Program-made: the position numbers and the translations under genes
The notes under the pieces: model-generated
Seen by the model: the letters and a program-made list of their open reading frames with translations, nothing else
Told to the model about the DNA's origin: nothing
Database searches by the model: none
Shown here: positions 25,190 to 33,939 of the stretch, in pieces
How the letters are laid out: each line of letters starts with the position of its first letter
How positions within the stretch are numbered: the stretch's first letter is position 1
Source of the DNA: CBDCYN01 sp965224205
GTDB taxonomy: Bacteria; Planctomycetota; Phycisphaerae; Phycisphaerales; Phycisphaeraceae
Direction: 5' to 3'
Assembly (NCBI GenBank): GCA_965224205.1
Contig: CBDCYN010000043.1
Coordinates: 62,001 to 126,000 of the forward strand
Length of the DNA: 64,000 nt

Positions 25190-27976
25190 TTAAAGCGGGG
25201 TCGACGGGGACGTGAACAAAGTCGACCCAGCGGTGTCTATCTTCCCCCCCTTGCTTTTGACCTGGGCCGAACCGCTGATGTGTAGGGTGCCTACCTCAGA
25301 GCCACCGGGATCGACGAACCCGACGAGGTCGTCGAGGGCGATTTTCTTGACGTCACCGTCGACCATGATCTGACCTGACAAACGATTAATCGTCAAAGCC
25401 TTGACGTCACCAGTGACCTGCGCTTGGCCGGTCCACGCGCCGACGACCCTCGCATTGCCGAGGGCCAGGTCTTCCAACAGGTCGCCGGTGAGCAACAGTT
25501 CAGCACCGAAATCGCCGGCGGTGGCCTTGTCGCCTTTGATCGTCAACGTCCCGATGGTGGCCGCCGAGAGCAGACCGCCGGTCCATCGCGTCGCCTGCGT
25601 GCGGCCGATCTTTCCACTGACCGATATCTCCGCCTGCTGCACATCGCCGAGTCTAAGCGCCCCGATCTCGGTGACCATGTCGAGGATCCAGTTATCAATC
25701 ACCCCGTCGACGCGAAGGTTCTTGATCTCGCCGGCCACCTCCCAGGCAGTGTTCTCGACGTTGCCGGTGATCGTCACGTTGCCCAGCGTTTGTTTCACGG
25801 CGGGGTCAGAAGCCCCCGACAGGGTTAGATCGACGTCCAGGTCACCGGGGACGTTCTGTTTGCGATCGCCCTTGATCTTAATGGACCGGATCGATTGGGC
25901 CTCGATGGAACCGCCGGTCCAGCGGGTGGCTTCGATCTTGCCGATCTGCCCCCCCACCGAGACGTCGACCAGATCGGCATCGGCGACGTTGAGTGATCCA
26001 AGATCCTCTTCGATGGTAACTGACCAGAAGTGGACCCCCTGCTTCACCTCGATACGGCCAGTTTGACCGGAGATCTGCCACACGGAGCTGTCGATCACAC
26101 CGGAGATCTTCGCGGAGGCGAGGGTCTGTTTCACTTTGGGGTCCTCGGTGCCTAAGAGCGTCAGGTCGGCGTGAAAATCTCCGGGTAGATCGGCCCGGCG
26201 GTCGCCTTTGATCTTGAGAGACCTCAGGGCGTGGGCGGTGATCTGCCCCTCGAGCCACTGGGTGGCGTCGATCGAGCCGACGACCCCGCTGGCGGTCAGG
26301 TCCGTGGAGATCACGCCGCGGAGCTTCATCGCCCCCAAAGCCCCGGCGATATTGATCACCCAAAGATCGGCTTGACCGCCGACCGCGATCCGGCCCGTGT
26401 CGCCGTTGATCTCCCAGGTCGCGTCGTGGACGTCCCCGTTGATTTTGGCGGAACCTAATCCGTGTTGGACAGCCGGGTCATCCGTGCCGGTTACGGCAAC
26501 GTCGGCCCCGAAGTCTGCAGCGATGTCGTCTGCGCGGCTGCCCCTGATCTTGATCACCTTCACGGCGTGGGCGGAGATTGACCCTTGAGCCCACCTCGTG
26601 GCGTCGATGGTGTCGACTGGGCCCTGGACGGAAATCTGCGCCGAAGCCACGTCGCCGAGCTTGAGTGATTTGAGCGGGCCCGAGGTGTTGAGTGACCAGC
26701 CGGTCACGCCGCCGTTGACCTGGATCTTCGCCGTCTGCCCGCCGCCGGAGACGACCCAGCTCGACCCCCCGACCGACCCGGCGATCTTGACGGCACCGAG
26801 GGTCACGGGGTCGCCGCCAGCCCCGGTGAGGATGACGCTGGCGTTGAAATCGCCAGCGAGGTTCCGCTTCTTATCCCCTTGGGTGGTCAGCTTGCCGATG
26901 GATGGGGCGGTGATCGTGTCCACGAAGAAATCGGTATCAGCTGATTCGGTGAGGGTCAGTGACCGGATGGGCGTCATGGAGTCGATGCTGAGGTCTTGGG
27001 TAAGGCCAAGCCGAATCGTCACCCCCGCGGGCAGTGCCGGTGACGAGCCGATCTGGATGACCGGGCTGGCGGTGACGTCGCCCAACTCGAGCCAACCGAT
27101 CCCGCCGGCCAACAAAGCGTTGCCGTGGAGATCGACGGTCTTGCCGATGACACGACCCACCGGGTCTAACGCAGCGATCCCCTCGATCACGAACCGGCCG
27201 TCGCCCCCACCCTTGGTCGTCATCTTCACGGTCGACTTGGCGTCCGTGTCTCGCAACAGCAGCATATTTTGACCCGTGATCTCGTCGACGGTGACCTGCC
27301 CCGACCCGTTGCCCGCGAGCGTGAACGTCACCGCGGTGCCGTCTTCGTCGTTCAAGACCAGTTTTGTCCTTTTCTTGCGGCCCTGGACCGTCCCAAAAAC
27401 CCAGTCGAGGGGTTGGGCCTGCCCAGTGGAGGCGACGTTGTTCAACTCATCTGATTCCGTGATCGTGTTTTCGGGATCGATCTGGGCCAACAAGAAATAC
27501 TCTCCTGGTTCGATCACCGAGGAGACCTGCCAGGTGAGGGGCAGCGTGGTTTCCTGCAACGGCTGAAGCCGCACGGACCGGTTCGTTAGCCGGGCCACGA
27601 GGGTGTCTTGATTATCTAGGACCGGGTCCGTGGAGACATACAGATCAGCCGCGATCCGGGCGTTGATCTTTTCATCGCCTTCATTGGAGACCACCAGTGG
27701 GACATTGACCTTATCGCCCGGAACGATCACCGCGGGAAGGCTCAGCCCATCGCCCAAAGCGGCCTGTAGGTCGATCGCCAACAGGACGCGTGGTTCAAGG
27801 GCCTCGAGGCGGTGTCCGCATCGATGATGTATGCAAGCGGGCTTTGTCCTTTCCCGAAGGTCCACAGCGGAAAGCATCTGTCCAATCCTGCTGAATCTGG
27901 AAATCAAGCCACGGTTCGTGGGGTGCCTGTTAAACATAGGTCGCAGACGGGGGGTTGACCAAGCCGTGCGTGCCAT
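25190..27976 (-). CDS. LEPRVLL-type exported repeat protein with CARDB-like domain
   Basis: About 928 residues. The N-terminus carries the planctomycete export motif LEALEPRVLLAIDL (first about 75 residues). A CARDB-like adhesion domain follows (KVNVPLVVSNEGDEKINARI through SDELNNVAS). The rest is built of four full and one partial repeat of about 113 residues. Each has a GDRxxxxxGDF opening, a DPAVKQTLG-like strand, a WEINGDTGRIAV-like strand, a LGALKLGDV-like strand and a VGSIDATRWxxG closing. This gives a long beta-solenoid-like stalk, probably on the cell surface. ATG 27976 is used; a TTG at 27994 and an ATG at 27937 are alternatives. No enzymatic motif is seen. Confidence 0.85.
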   Translation of the reverse strand: MARTAWSTPRLRPMFNRHPTNRGLISRFSRIGQMLSAVDLRERTKPACIHHRCGHRLEALEPRVLLAIDLQAALGDGLSLPAVIVPGDKVNVPLVVSNEGDEKINARIAADLYVSTDPVLDNQDTLVARLTNRSVRLQPLQETTLPLTWQVSSVIEPGEYFLLAQIDPENTITESDELNNVASTGQAQPLDWVFGTVQGRKKRTKLVLNDEDGTAVTFTLAGNGSGQVTVDEITGQNMLLLRDTDAKSTVKMTTKGGGDGRFVIEGIAALDPVGRVIGKTVDLHGNALLAGGIGWLELGDVTASPVIQIGSSPALPAGVTIRLGLTQDLSIDSMTPIRSLTLTESADTDFFVDTITAPSIGKLTTQGDKKRNLAGDFNASVILTGAGGDPVTLGAVKIAGSVGGSSWVVSGGGQTAKIQVNGGVTGWSLNTSGPLKSLKLGDVASAQISVQGPVDTIDATRWAQGSISAHAVKVIKIRGSRADDIAADFGADVAVTGTDDPAVQHGLGSAKINGDVHDATWEINGDTGRIAVGGQADLWVINIAGALGAMKLRGVISTDLTASGVVGSIDATQWLEGQITAHALRSLKIKGDRRADLPGDFHADLTLLGTEDPKVKQTLASAKISGVIDSSVWQISGQTGRIEVKQGVHFWSVTIEEDLGSLNVADADLVDVSVGGQIGKIEATRWTGGSIEAQSIRSIKIKGDRKQNVPGDLDVDLTLSGASDPAVKQTLGNVTITGNVENTAWEVAGEIKNLRVDGVIDNWILDMVTEIGALRLGDVQQAEISVSGKIGRTQATRWTGGLLSAATIGTLTIKGDKATAGDFGAELLLTGDLLEDLALGNARVVGAWTGQAQVTGDVKALTINRLSGQIMVDGDVKKIALDDLVGFVDPGGSEVGTLHISGSAQVKSKGGKIDTAGSTLFTSPSTPL

Positions 27977-28674
27977 GAGCAAGTACGTCGTCAACTAAGA
28001 TCCGGTTCTGTATTCATCGTCCAATCCGAAGGGCCACAATATCCGGCCGTGGGAACATCCCGGCGGGGCCCCTGGTGGACCGCGGAGGCGCCGGACCCGC
28101 GGAAGATCGCGGCACAGATGTAGGGCAACGCCTGACCGAGGGTGGACTTGAATATTCCATGCCTACCCTACAAACGGTAGCCCCCGGTTATCTTTTAGTC
28201 TAGACCCATGGGCGTCTCTCGCGTTAACCGACCGGCGGCAGCGACGATCAGAGATTACGTTATGGAACTCTAGGTTGACCAGGGCGTTAGAGCCCATGTT
28301 GACCTTCCGTGACCGGAGAGGTGCTTACGCAGGGTCGTGACACGGGGTCTGAAGTCGCGGTCTTCGTCAACGGATAATAGGGCTGCGGGTTCATCCCGGT
28401 GGTGTACCCTCACGTCTGTAAATTTGTGCCCCGTGGGTGGGCTGGACAGCGGCGGCGATTTGAGAAGCGGGCCATTGAAACCTTCCATGGAAGGCAGTGG
28501 ACAAGCTTAATCGGCCAAAGCGGATGTCCGAATCAAAGCGGTCGGCGGGGTAGGAATAAGCTTGGGCTGCGCCAGACCGAGATATGGCGGCTTCAGCGAA
28601 AGTCGGCGAAATCGGATCGACAGGGATGATGGATGTAAGTCAATGTTACGAACAGATATGAACCTCAGTGAAAA
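27977..28674. other. Intergenic region without recognisable gene
   Basis: About 700 bases between the LEPRVLL protein start and tRNA-Pro. Short open frames here have no recognisable protein features. It should contain the promoter of the surface protein gene, but I cannot point to it with confidence. Confidence 0.5.
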
Positions 28675-28749
<75 letters not shown>

Positions 28750-28789
28750 CACATAGTCAATGTTAGACAAATATAGCCTTTAAACACAT

Positions 28790-29917
28790 TTACGCAACAC
28801 CCTCTAGAATCCCTTGATGATCATTGTCAGACAATAATACGCGATTCTGCGCGCCTCCTTGGTGCTTATTTGGTGCAAGAGTTTCGATCGCGTCGCCTAG
28901 GTTGATCATTCTCAATTTGGCGTAATAACGAATCGTAACCTTGGGATCAGTGTGGCGGGCTAGTTTGGCTACATGAGCCAAGGGCACGCCCGCTTCCAAA
29001 AGCCAGGTGATGCCGGTGGCCCGCAAGCATTTACGGTCTATCTGCCCGCGATCATTGACGTACTCAAGCCCTGCTTTGTTCACGTCTCGTCTCCAGGTAG
29101 CGATCCTCGGCTGCGGCGCAACAACCTTTGAGGTCAAGCGTGCCGATGGTGTACGCCAATTCAACAGCACAGATCTCAGCTCGCTGTGCATGGGTATCAC
29201 GTCATGCCTCTTGGCCTTGGCCTTGTTCTCACGAACCGTGATGGTGCCATCCTCAATGTCGAGGTCGGCCCAATCCAAACGAGCGATCTCCGACCATCGA
29301 AGCATCGCATATAGGGCGATCTGGTAGTACACCCGCCGATACTCAGGAGCGACATCCAGGATTGCGTTGAACTCATCAGCAGTCATCACGCGGGTTGGTC
29401 GAACCGGGCCAGTGCTACCCGCTCTAGATTTCACGGCGGCGATCGGATCGAAGGTAATCCGTCCGAAATCAATCGCCCATCGGATGAAATGCCGTACCGC
29501 CTTGCGAGCCGCTTCATGGCTGCGTTTCGAACTGAAGGTCTGTTGAAGCCACTTATCGAGCCGAGCGGCGTCAAAGTCGCGCAGACAACTGAACTCACAA
29601 TCGGCTACGCACCGCTGGAGGTAATTCTGGGTCCACGTCACCGACCGAGGCTTTGCTCTTGACGCGTGATAACAACGAAATTCCTCGATCATCTCGGCTA
29701 CCGGCCTGACGCTGTGCGTCTGAGCGGAGGCAATCCGTGGATCTAACGCCCCTTCGCGGATCAGTGTCGCCTGGTCGCTTAGGTGCTGCTGAAGTTTGAC
29801 TGTATCGGCGTAGCTGAGGCAACCCACGCGCATCACCCAGTTGCCGTGATGATCGCGGTATTTGAAGTAATACTTCTGGTCCTTGCCTTTATGTCGCTTG
29901 AAGGGTCTCACGGACAT
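28790..29917 (-). CDS. Tyrosine-type site-specific integrase
   Basis: A 375-residue phage-type integrase. N-terminal DNA-binding region (HKGKDQKYYFKYRDHHGNWV), SAM-like core-binding domain (MIEEFRCYHASRAK), then the catalytic domain: first arginine in YAMLRWSEIARLDWADL, second box LRATGITWLLEAGVPLAHVA, and LARHTDPKVTIRYYAKL with the nucleophile tyrosine. The second box has Ala where the histidine of HxxR usually stands, a tolerated but uncommon change. The ATG at 29917 shares its A with the TAA stop of the upstream AlpA-like gene, and GGGAGG lies 7 bases before it. Next to tRNA-Pro, it marks a genomic island. Confidence 0.92.
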   Translation of the reverse strand: MSVRPFKRHKGKDQKYYFKYRDHHGNWVMRVGCLSYADTVKLQQHLSDQATLIREGALDPRIASAQTHSVRPVAEMIEEFRCYHASRAKPRSVTWTQNYLQRCVADCEFSCLRDFDAARLDKWLQQTFSSKRSHEAARKAVRHFIRWAIDFGRITFDPIAAVKSRAGSTGPVRPTRVMTADEFNAILDVAPEYRRVYYQIALYAMLRWSEIARLDWADLDIEDGTITVRENKAKAKRHDVIPMHSELRSVLLNWRTPSARLTSKVVAPQPRIATWRRDVNKAGLEYVNDRGQIDRKCLRATGITWLLEAGVPLAHVAKLARHTDPKVTIRYYAKLRMINLGDAIETLAPNKHQGGAQNRVLLSDNDHQGILEGVA

Positions 29918-30084
29918 TAAGATGCCTCCCATCCCCCGATCATGCAAGATTCAACGTCCGACCGCAGCCACCGTACCATCTTGCGGGACATCTTGGTGGG
30001 CTTGGGAAAATCGCCCCGCTTGACCATTTGGTCCAACGTCCTGCGGCTGATCTGAAAGTGATGACAAATCTCCTCGGCAGTCAT
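29917..30084 (-). CDS. AlpA/excisionase-like helix-turn-helix protein
   Basis: About 55 residues: MTAEEICHHFQISRRTLDQM followed by VKRGDFPKPTKMSRKMVRWL, a MerR-like winged helix typical of AlpA regulators and recombination directionality factors. It overlaps the integrase start by one base (TAATG), so the two are translationally coupled and probably together control integration and excision. A TTG at 30108 would add eight residues; the ATG at 30084 fits the family start better. Confidence 0.85.
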   Translation of the reverse strand: MTAEEICHHFQISRRTLDQMVKRGDFPKPTKMSRKMVRWLRSDVESCMIGGWEAS

Positions 30085-30139
30085 CAAAAAAAAGAGGCAA
30101 ACAGTCAAATTTGGCTTGCAGCATTTGGCACCTCACGTC

Positions 30140-30601
30140 TCACGGTGATCTCCACTCTCGGGTTGTCTTGGACTTTTTGTCTTTCTGGTTCCATGTGGCC
30201 ATAACACCTTTATTGAGCAGCACCCAATATTCGAAATAATGTTTGGCGGTTAATTCTGCTTGTCTTATGTCGTGAAGGCTCAACCCCATCTTCAGGGCGA
30301 CTTCGCGCAACGGATCGCCCCGAACCCACAACATGGCGGCGATATTGAACAACGACTCGCCTATGACCCTGCGATTTCGGATAAGCCAATCCGTCCGCGG
30401 CGACGTAAGCTTGCGCGTGATCCGTCCAAGCCGCCGTCTCACCTGCCTCGCTCCACATTGACTTATCGCGGCTATCTGGCCAACTCTGTGACCGTAGATG
30501 TAGATGAACTCAAAGACCGCGTAATCCTGATCGTTTAGATAACAGGCCCTCGATTCTGCTTTCTCAATCCAATCTCTGTGATGGGTCTTGATTTCACTCA
30601 T
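30140..30601 (-). CDS. Helix-turn-helix island protein
   Basis: A 153-residue protein with two HTH-like stretches (VGQIAAISQCGARQVRRRLG and PLREVALKMGLSLHDIRQAE) resembling sigma-factor region 4 or phage regulatory proteins. It lies between rusA and the AlpA-like gene in one direction, so it is probably part of the island's operon. IS630 copy 1 is inserted 9 bases upstream of its ATG, likely cutting it off from its promoter and ribosome site. Its last residues are encoded by the RusA-like remnant. Specific function not recognised. Confidence 0.65.
   Translation of the reverse strand: MSEIKTHHRDWIEKAESRACYLNDQDYAVFEFIYIYGHRVGQIAAISQCGARQVRRRLGRITRKLTSPRTDWLIRNRRVIGESLFNIAAMLWVRGDPLREVALKMGLSLHDIRQAELTAKHYFEYWVLLNKGVMATWNQKDKKSKTTREWRSP
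30142..30167 (-). pseudogene. Remnant of a RusA gene 3' end
   Basis: This stretch matches 31642-31667, inside the nearby rusA gene, at 23 of 26 positions. In one frame it reads DNPRVEITV, as in the RusA C-terminus, but it is used in another frame at the end of the upstream 153-residue gene. It is most simply a scar of a second, deleted RusA copy or of recombination between two copies. Confidence 0.45.
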
Positions 30602-30611
30602 GCCGGCCCTA

Positions 30612-31623
30612 GAGCGCTTGGCGTAATTAATCGCCGCTGGCCGATAAGAGAGATTTCTGGCAAGGAGGCCAAGGTCATGGCGTATTCGATGGATCTACGT
30701 AAGCGGGTGGTATGGGCCGCCGAGTCGGGTCAGACGATCACGGGGGTATCACGACAGTTTCGGGTGGCGAGGTCGACGGTTCGCGACTGGTGTGATCGGC
30801 ACCGCCGGGGCGTGTTGACGCCGGGGGTGCCGGGGCCCAAGGGGTCGGTCAAGCTTACGGCGGCCGATGAGCAACGGATGCGTGAGGCGGTGGCGGCCAA
30901 GCCGGGGATCACGGCCAAGCAGTTGAGGGCGATGCTGAACCTGGGCGTCGTGGAATCGACGGTGTGCCGGGCGTTGAAGCGGCTGGGGCTGTCGCTCAAA
31001 AGAAGTCGCTGATCGCCGCCGAGCAAGATCGCCCCGACGTGGCCCAACGCCGCCATAACTTCACGATCGCCCGGCGGTTCGTGGACCCGGCCCATCTGGT
31101 TTTCCTCGACGAATCTGGGGCCAAGACGGATATGACCCGGCTGTATGGCTGGTCGCCGATCGGGCAGCGTTGCGTGGACCGCACCCCGCACGGCCGCTGG
31201 AAGACGCTCACGATGCTCAGCGCGATCCGGCTCGACGGGGTGATCCAAGGTGCGACGGTCGTGGTCGATGGCCCGATGAACTCGGCGACGTTCCTGGCCT
31301 ACACCCAGCAGTTCTTGGCCCCGTCGTTGCGCCCGGGTGACGTGGTCGTGATGGACAATCTCTCGAGTCACCAAGCCGCCGCGGTGCGCGAAGCGATCGA
31401 GGCCGTCGACGCCGACCTGTGGTACCTGCCCCCGTACAGCCCGGACCTGAACCTGATCGAGAAGCTGTGGAGCAAGGTCAAGGCGTGGCTACGCCGCGTC
31501 GCCGCCAAGACCTTCGGCACGCTCCAAGACGCCATCGCCGATGCCCTGACGGACGTCACGCCCACCGAGTGCCAAAACTACTTCACCTCTTGCGGATATG
31601 GCGATTATTGACGCAAAACGCTC
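30612..31623 (+). mobile_element. IS630-family insertion sequence, copy 1
   Basis: It is 1012 bp long and flanked by TA at 30610-30611 and 31624-31625, the TA duplication typical of IS630/Tc1-mariner. The ends are inverted repeats: GAGCGCTTGGCGTAATTAAT against GAGCGTTTTGCGTCAATAAT. An almost identical copy with the same boundaries lies at 43457-44468; I see about four base differences. It has landed between rusA and the next island gene, at the rusA stop codon. Confidence 0.93.
30677..31611 (+). CDS. IS630 family transposase, copy 1 (two frames, -1 frameshift)
   Basis: Frame A (30677-31012) encodes the N-terminal HTH half (MAYSMDLRKRVVWAAESG, VSRQFRVARSTVRDW). Frame B, to 31611, encodes the DDE catalytic half: FLDESGAKTDMTRLYGWSP, GDVVVMDNLSSHQAAAV and YLPPYSPDLN...IEKLWS. 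The frames join at CTCAAAAGAAG (AAAA at 30998-31001); a -1 slip gives the continuous LSLKKKSLIAAEQ expected for IS630. A ribosome site AAGGAGG precedes the ATG. Near the last catalytic motif this copy reads DLNLIEK where copy 2 and the family have DLNPIEK, so it may be weakened. Confidence 0.88.
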
Positions 31624-31955
31624 TAATGTTCAACACGGGTAACCGTGATCTCCACCCTCGGGTTATCCCTATCAACCTCAAACTCGGTCAGTTCATGTGT
31701 GAGCACATCGGCGTTGTCGTCTTGGATCACGCCTGCGTCGATTAGGCCGTCGTAGGCGGCTTTCATGGCGTGCTCTGCGTTTCTGATATCTCGACGCCTG
31801 CGATCGGGCCAGAAGAACGTCAAACGCGCCACAGCCTGGCCCCAGGGCTCCTGGCCTAACCTGTGAGCCAGGGCTTTGACGTAGGCCATCCTCCGGTAGC
31901 CTCTCGTGTGCCGGCTCTTGGCCATGCGGCCGCGCAGCGAGCCCACGGTCCAATT
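31623..31955 (-). pseudogene. rusA: RusA-like Holliday junction resolvase, N-terminus cut off by IS
   Basis: The C-terminal core is intact: VARLTFFWPDRRRRDIRNAE, HAMKAAYDGLIDAGVIQDDN and a final strand ending EITVTRVEH. The RDxxN and DD metal-binding residues of RusA are present. Upstream the frame runs into the IS5-like element end at 31955 after ...TNWTVGSLRGR, so roughly the first 20-30 residues are missing. A GTG at 31946 could still start a shortened protein of 107 residues. RusA resolves Holliday junctions and is usually phage-borne, which supports a prophage-type origin of the island. Its stop codon lies at the IS630 insertion point. Confidence 0.75.
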
Positions 31956-33443
31956 AGTCGTCCCTGAAAAAGCCCTTTTTTATGCGGCGGCGAGGCGTTG
32001 GGTGGTGGGTGGGATCGGGTTGAGGGCGGTGCGGATCATTTCGAGCAACCAACGTCGCCAGGCGCATGGCAACAGCCGCAGGAGTTTGCGGAAGTTGGCC
32101 CCGGCGGCGGCGAGGATCACGTTCATCGCGTCTCCTACCAACCCCTTGAGATAGCAGCGGCCCATGCGGTGGTCATGTTTGGCGTGACCGATCTTCGGCT
32201 CAATGGCGCTTCGACGCTTTCGGCGTTTGCGTTGCGTCGAGGTCAGGCTCTTTGAGCGACTGCCTGCCAGGTGGACCGTGGTTGGTCCGCCATAATCATG
32301 GCCGCGGTAACCCCGGTCCACGTACGCGTCGCTCAGCGTCACGCCCGTGATCGATTCGACCTGATCCAAGGCCCGGCTCAATGTGTGCCCGTCGTAAGGG
32401 TTTGCTTCGCACAGCATCGCCCCGACAAACCAATCATGGCGATTCGTTGTCGCCAGCGAGACCTTCTGGCCAAACTCATATCGCTTGTGCGCTTTGCCCT
32501 TGCTGATGCACCGCACCTCCGGCTCGTGCAACGAATACAGCTTGTTGGAATCACCCTGACGCTGGTCCCGTAAACGTTGACACTGGGCCAGCAACGCCTT
32601 GAGTGGTTCGGTTAATGTCCCGGCTTTCCGCCGCACGTCGCGGATCAATCGGCCCGCCCATGTCCGCATCTTGCGCAGCTCTCGCCGCATCCGCTTGAAC
32701 TGTCGAGCGTGGGCGTAACGACTAGCCTTGACCGACGCCCGCTTGGCCACACGCACGTACGACTGACGCAGCGCGATGCCGCTTGCTTTCGCCGCCCGGC
32801 CCAGCTTCACGATCGCTTTGTACAGCAGCTTCGAGTCCGTCGGATGCGTGATGTTTTTCTCCTGCACCGTCGTGTCCACGTTCACCTGCTTCATCTCGCG
32901 TTCGGGCAGGTGCTTTTGTTCGACCGCCACCGACACCGTCTGTTGGAGCAACACCTGTAGCTTCTCTTGACCCACACGCTGACGCCACTTGGTCATGCTC
33001 GTGGGGTGGATCGGGCACTTGTGCTGGAGATGCGTGTAGCCGCAGAAATATTGCCAATACGGGTTCTCGACCCACCGGGCCACGACCGACTCGTCCGACT
33101 CATTGAACGCGTGTTTGAGATAGTGCAGCCCCACCATCAGCCGGGTGGCCTTGGCTGGGACGCCCTGGTCGGGGCTGGAGCAATCCCGAAACGCCGCATC
33201 GAATGCATCCCAATCGATCTGCCCAGCGAGTTGGACCAGCGGATGCTTGGGGTTGAGCAGCTGATCGAAGTGGGCCTGGAACAACTCAAAGGCGTCACGC
33301 GGGCTGGGCTGGGGCGTCATCGGTGCTCCTCAAATTGCAAGGTTTCGGCTGATCCAATCGCCAATCCTTGCAATCTAACACACCACATCCACACCGAAAA
33401 CCCCGTCAAAACCAGCCTCTCGAGGGTTATTCAGGGGCGACTA
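31955..33443 (-). mobile_element. IS5-like insertion sequence
   Basis: The ends are inverted repeats: left TAGTCGTCCCTGAAAAAGCC, right (reverse complement) TAGTCGCCCCTGAATAACCC. Flanking tetranucleotides are TTAG on the left and CTAG on the right, both fitting the YTAR target preference of IS5, but not identical. The left flank is rusA and the right flank is an IS3 orfB, both truncated, so sequence next to the element has been lost. Confidence 0.82.
31980..33320 (-). CDS. IS5-family transposase
   Basis: A 446-residue DDE transposase. N-terminal TRLMVGLHYLKHAFNESDES and WQYFCGYTHLQHKCPIHPTS are typical of the family; VNVDTTVQEKNITHPTD carries the first catalytic Asp, LSDAYVDRGYRGHDY the second, and RSAIEPKIGHAKHDHRMGR the glutamate. 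The frame is intact and a ribosome site GAGGAG lies 5 bases before the ATG, so it may be active. Confidence 0.93.
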   Translation of the reverse strand: MTPQPSPRDAFELFQAHFDQLLNPKHPLVQLAGQIDWDAFDAAFRDCSSPDQGVPAKATRLMVGLHYLKHAFNESDESVVARWVENPYWQYFCGYTHLQHKCPIHPTSMTKWRQRVGQEKLQVLLQQTVSVAVEQKHLPEREMKQVNVDTTVQEKNITHPTDSKLLYKAIVKLGRAAKASGIALRQSYVRVAKRASVKASRYAHARQFKRMRRELRKMRTWAGRLIRDVRRKAGTLTEPLKALLAQCQRLRDQRQGDSNKLYSLHEPEVRCISKGKAHKRYEFGQKVSLATTNRHDWFVGAMLCEANPYDGHTLSRALDQVESITGVTLSDAYVDRGYRGHDYGGPTTVHLAGSRSKSLTSTQRKRRKRRSAIEPKIGHAKHDHRMGRCYLKGLVGDAMNVILAAAGANFRKLLRLLPCAWRRWLLEMIRTALNPIPPTTQRLAAA

Positions 33444-33571
33444 GGTAGGTAACGCTGGGTGCTACGGGGTTGGCCCAACGCCTTACAGGCACGACGCTGC
33501 GAGATCTTGTCACGCCCCAAACGACGACGCACCGAGTCCACGGCTCGACGCCGACGCTCGGGGTCTACAAG
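33444..33571 (-). pseudogene. IS3-family transposase OrfB, N-terminal fragment
   Basis: In the frame after orfA, the minus strand reads RRRRAVDSVRRRLGRDKISQ then RRACKALGQPRSTQRYLP, the standard OrfB beginning. It breaks off at the IS5-like element. The DDE catalytic domain is missing. Confidence 0.75.
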
Positions 33572-33840
33572 TTTGGGCGGGCTGCCTCCTTGAGGATCGC
33601 CATGTCCAACGCTTGGTCGGCGACGAGCTTCTTGAGCCGGGTGTTCTCCTTCTCAAGGGCTCTGAGTTGTTTGGCCATCTGCGGGTCCATCCCGCCGTAT
33701 TTCGTCCGCCAACGATAGTACGTCTGCTGGCTGATGCCCAGCTGCCGGCACACCGCAGGCACCTTCTGGCCTTTGCCAAGTTCCACGTCCGCCGCACGCA
33801 ACTTCGCCACGATCTGTTCCGGCATCAATCGCTTCTTCAT
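33565..33840 (-). CDS. IS3-family transposase OrfA
   Basis: About 91 residues. MKKRLMPEQIVAKLRAADVE and the HTH CRQLGISQQTYYRWRTKYGG are followed by a leucine-zipper-like stretch (QLRALEKENTRLKKLVADQA) ending LDMAILKEAA. Length and order are normal for OrfA. Without a complete OrfB it cannot support transposition and may only act as an inhibitor. Confidence 0.85.
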   Translation of the reverse strand: MKKRLMPEQIVAKLRAADVELGKGQKVPAVCRQLGISQQTYYRWRTKYGGMDPQMAKQLRALEKENTRLKKLVADQALDMAILKEAARPNL

Positions 33841-33939
33841 AAGCAATCCTTTCCGGCCAAAGGCCGGTTGGATTCTCTCACAAACCCTGGATCAAATTTC
33901 TAGGAGGGGGTCACCGGCCCGTGTCGAATCTCGATGAGC

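Larger units (their letters stand above)
33444..33913 (-). mobile_element. IS3-family insertion sequence remnant
   Basis: The intact end starts TGACCCCCTCCTAGAAATTT at 33913 on the minus strand, typical of this IS3 group. It contains a complete orfA and the first 40 or so codons of orfB. It is cut at 33443 by the IS5-like element, and the remainder of orfB is not found on the other side. Confidence 0.8.
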
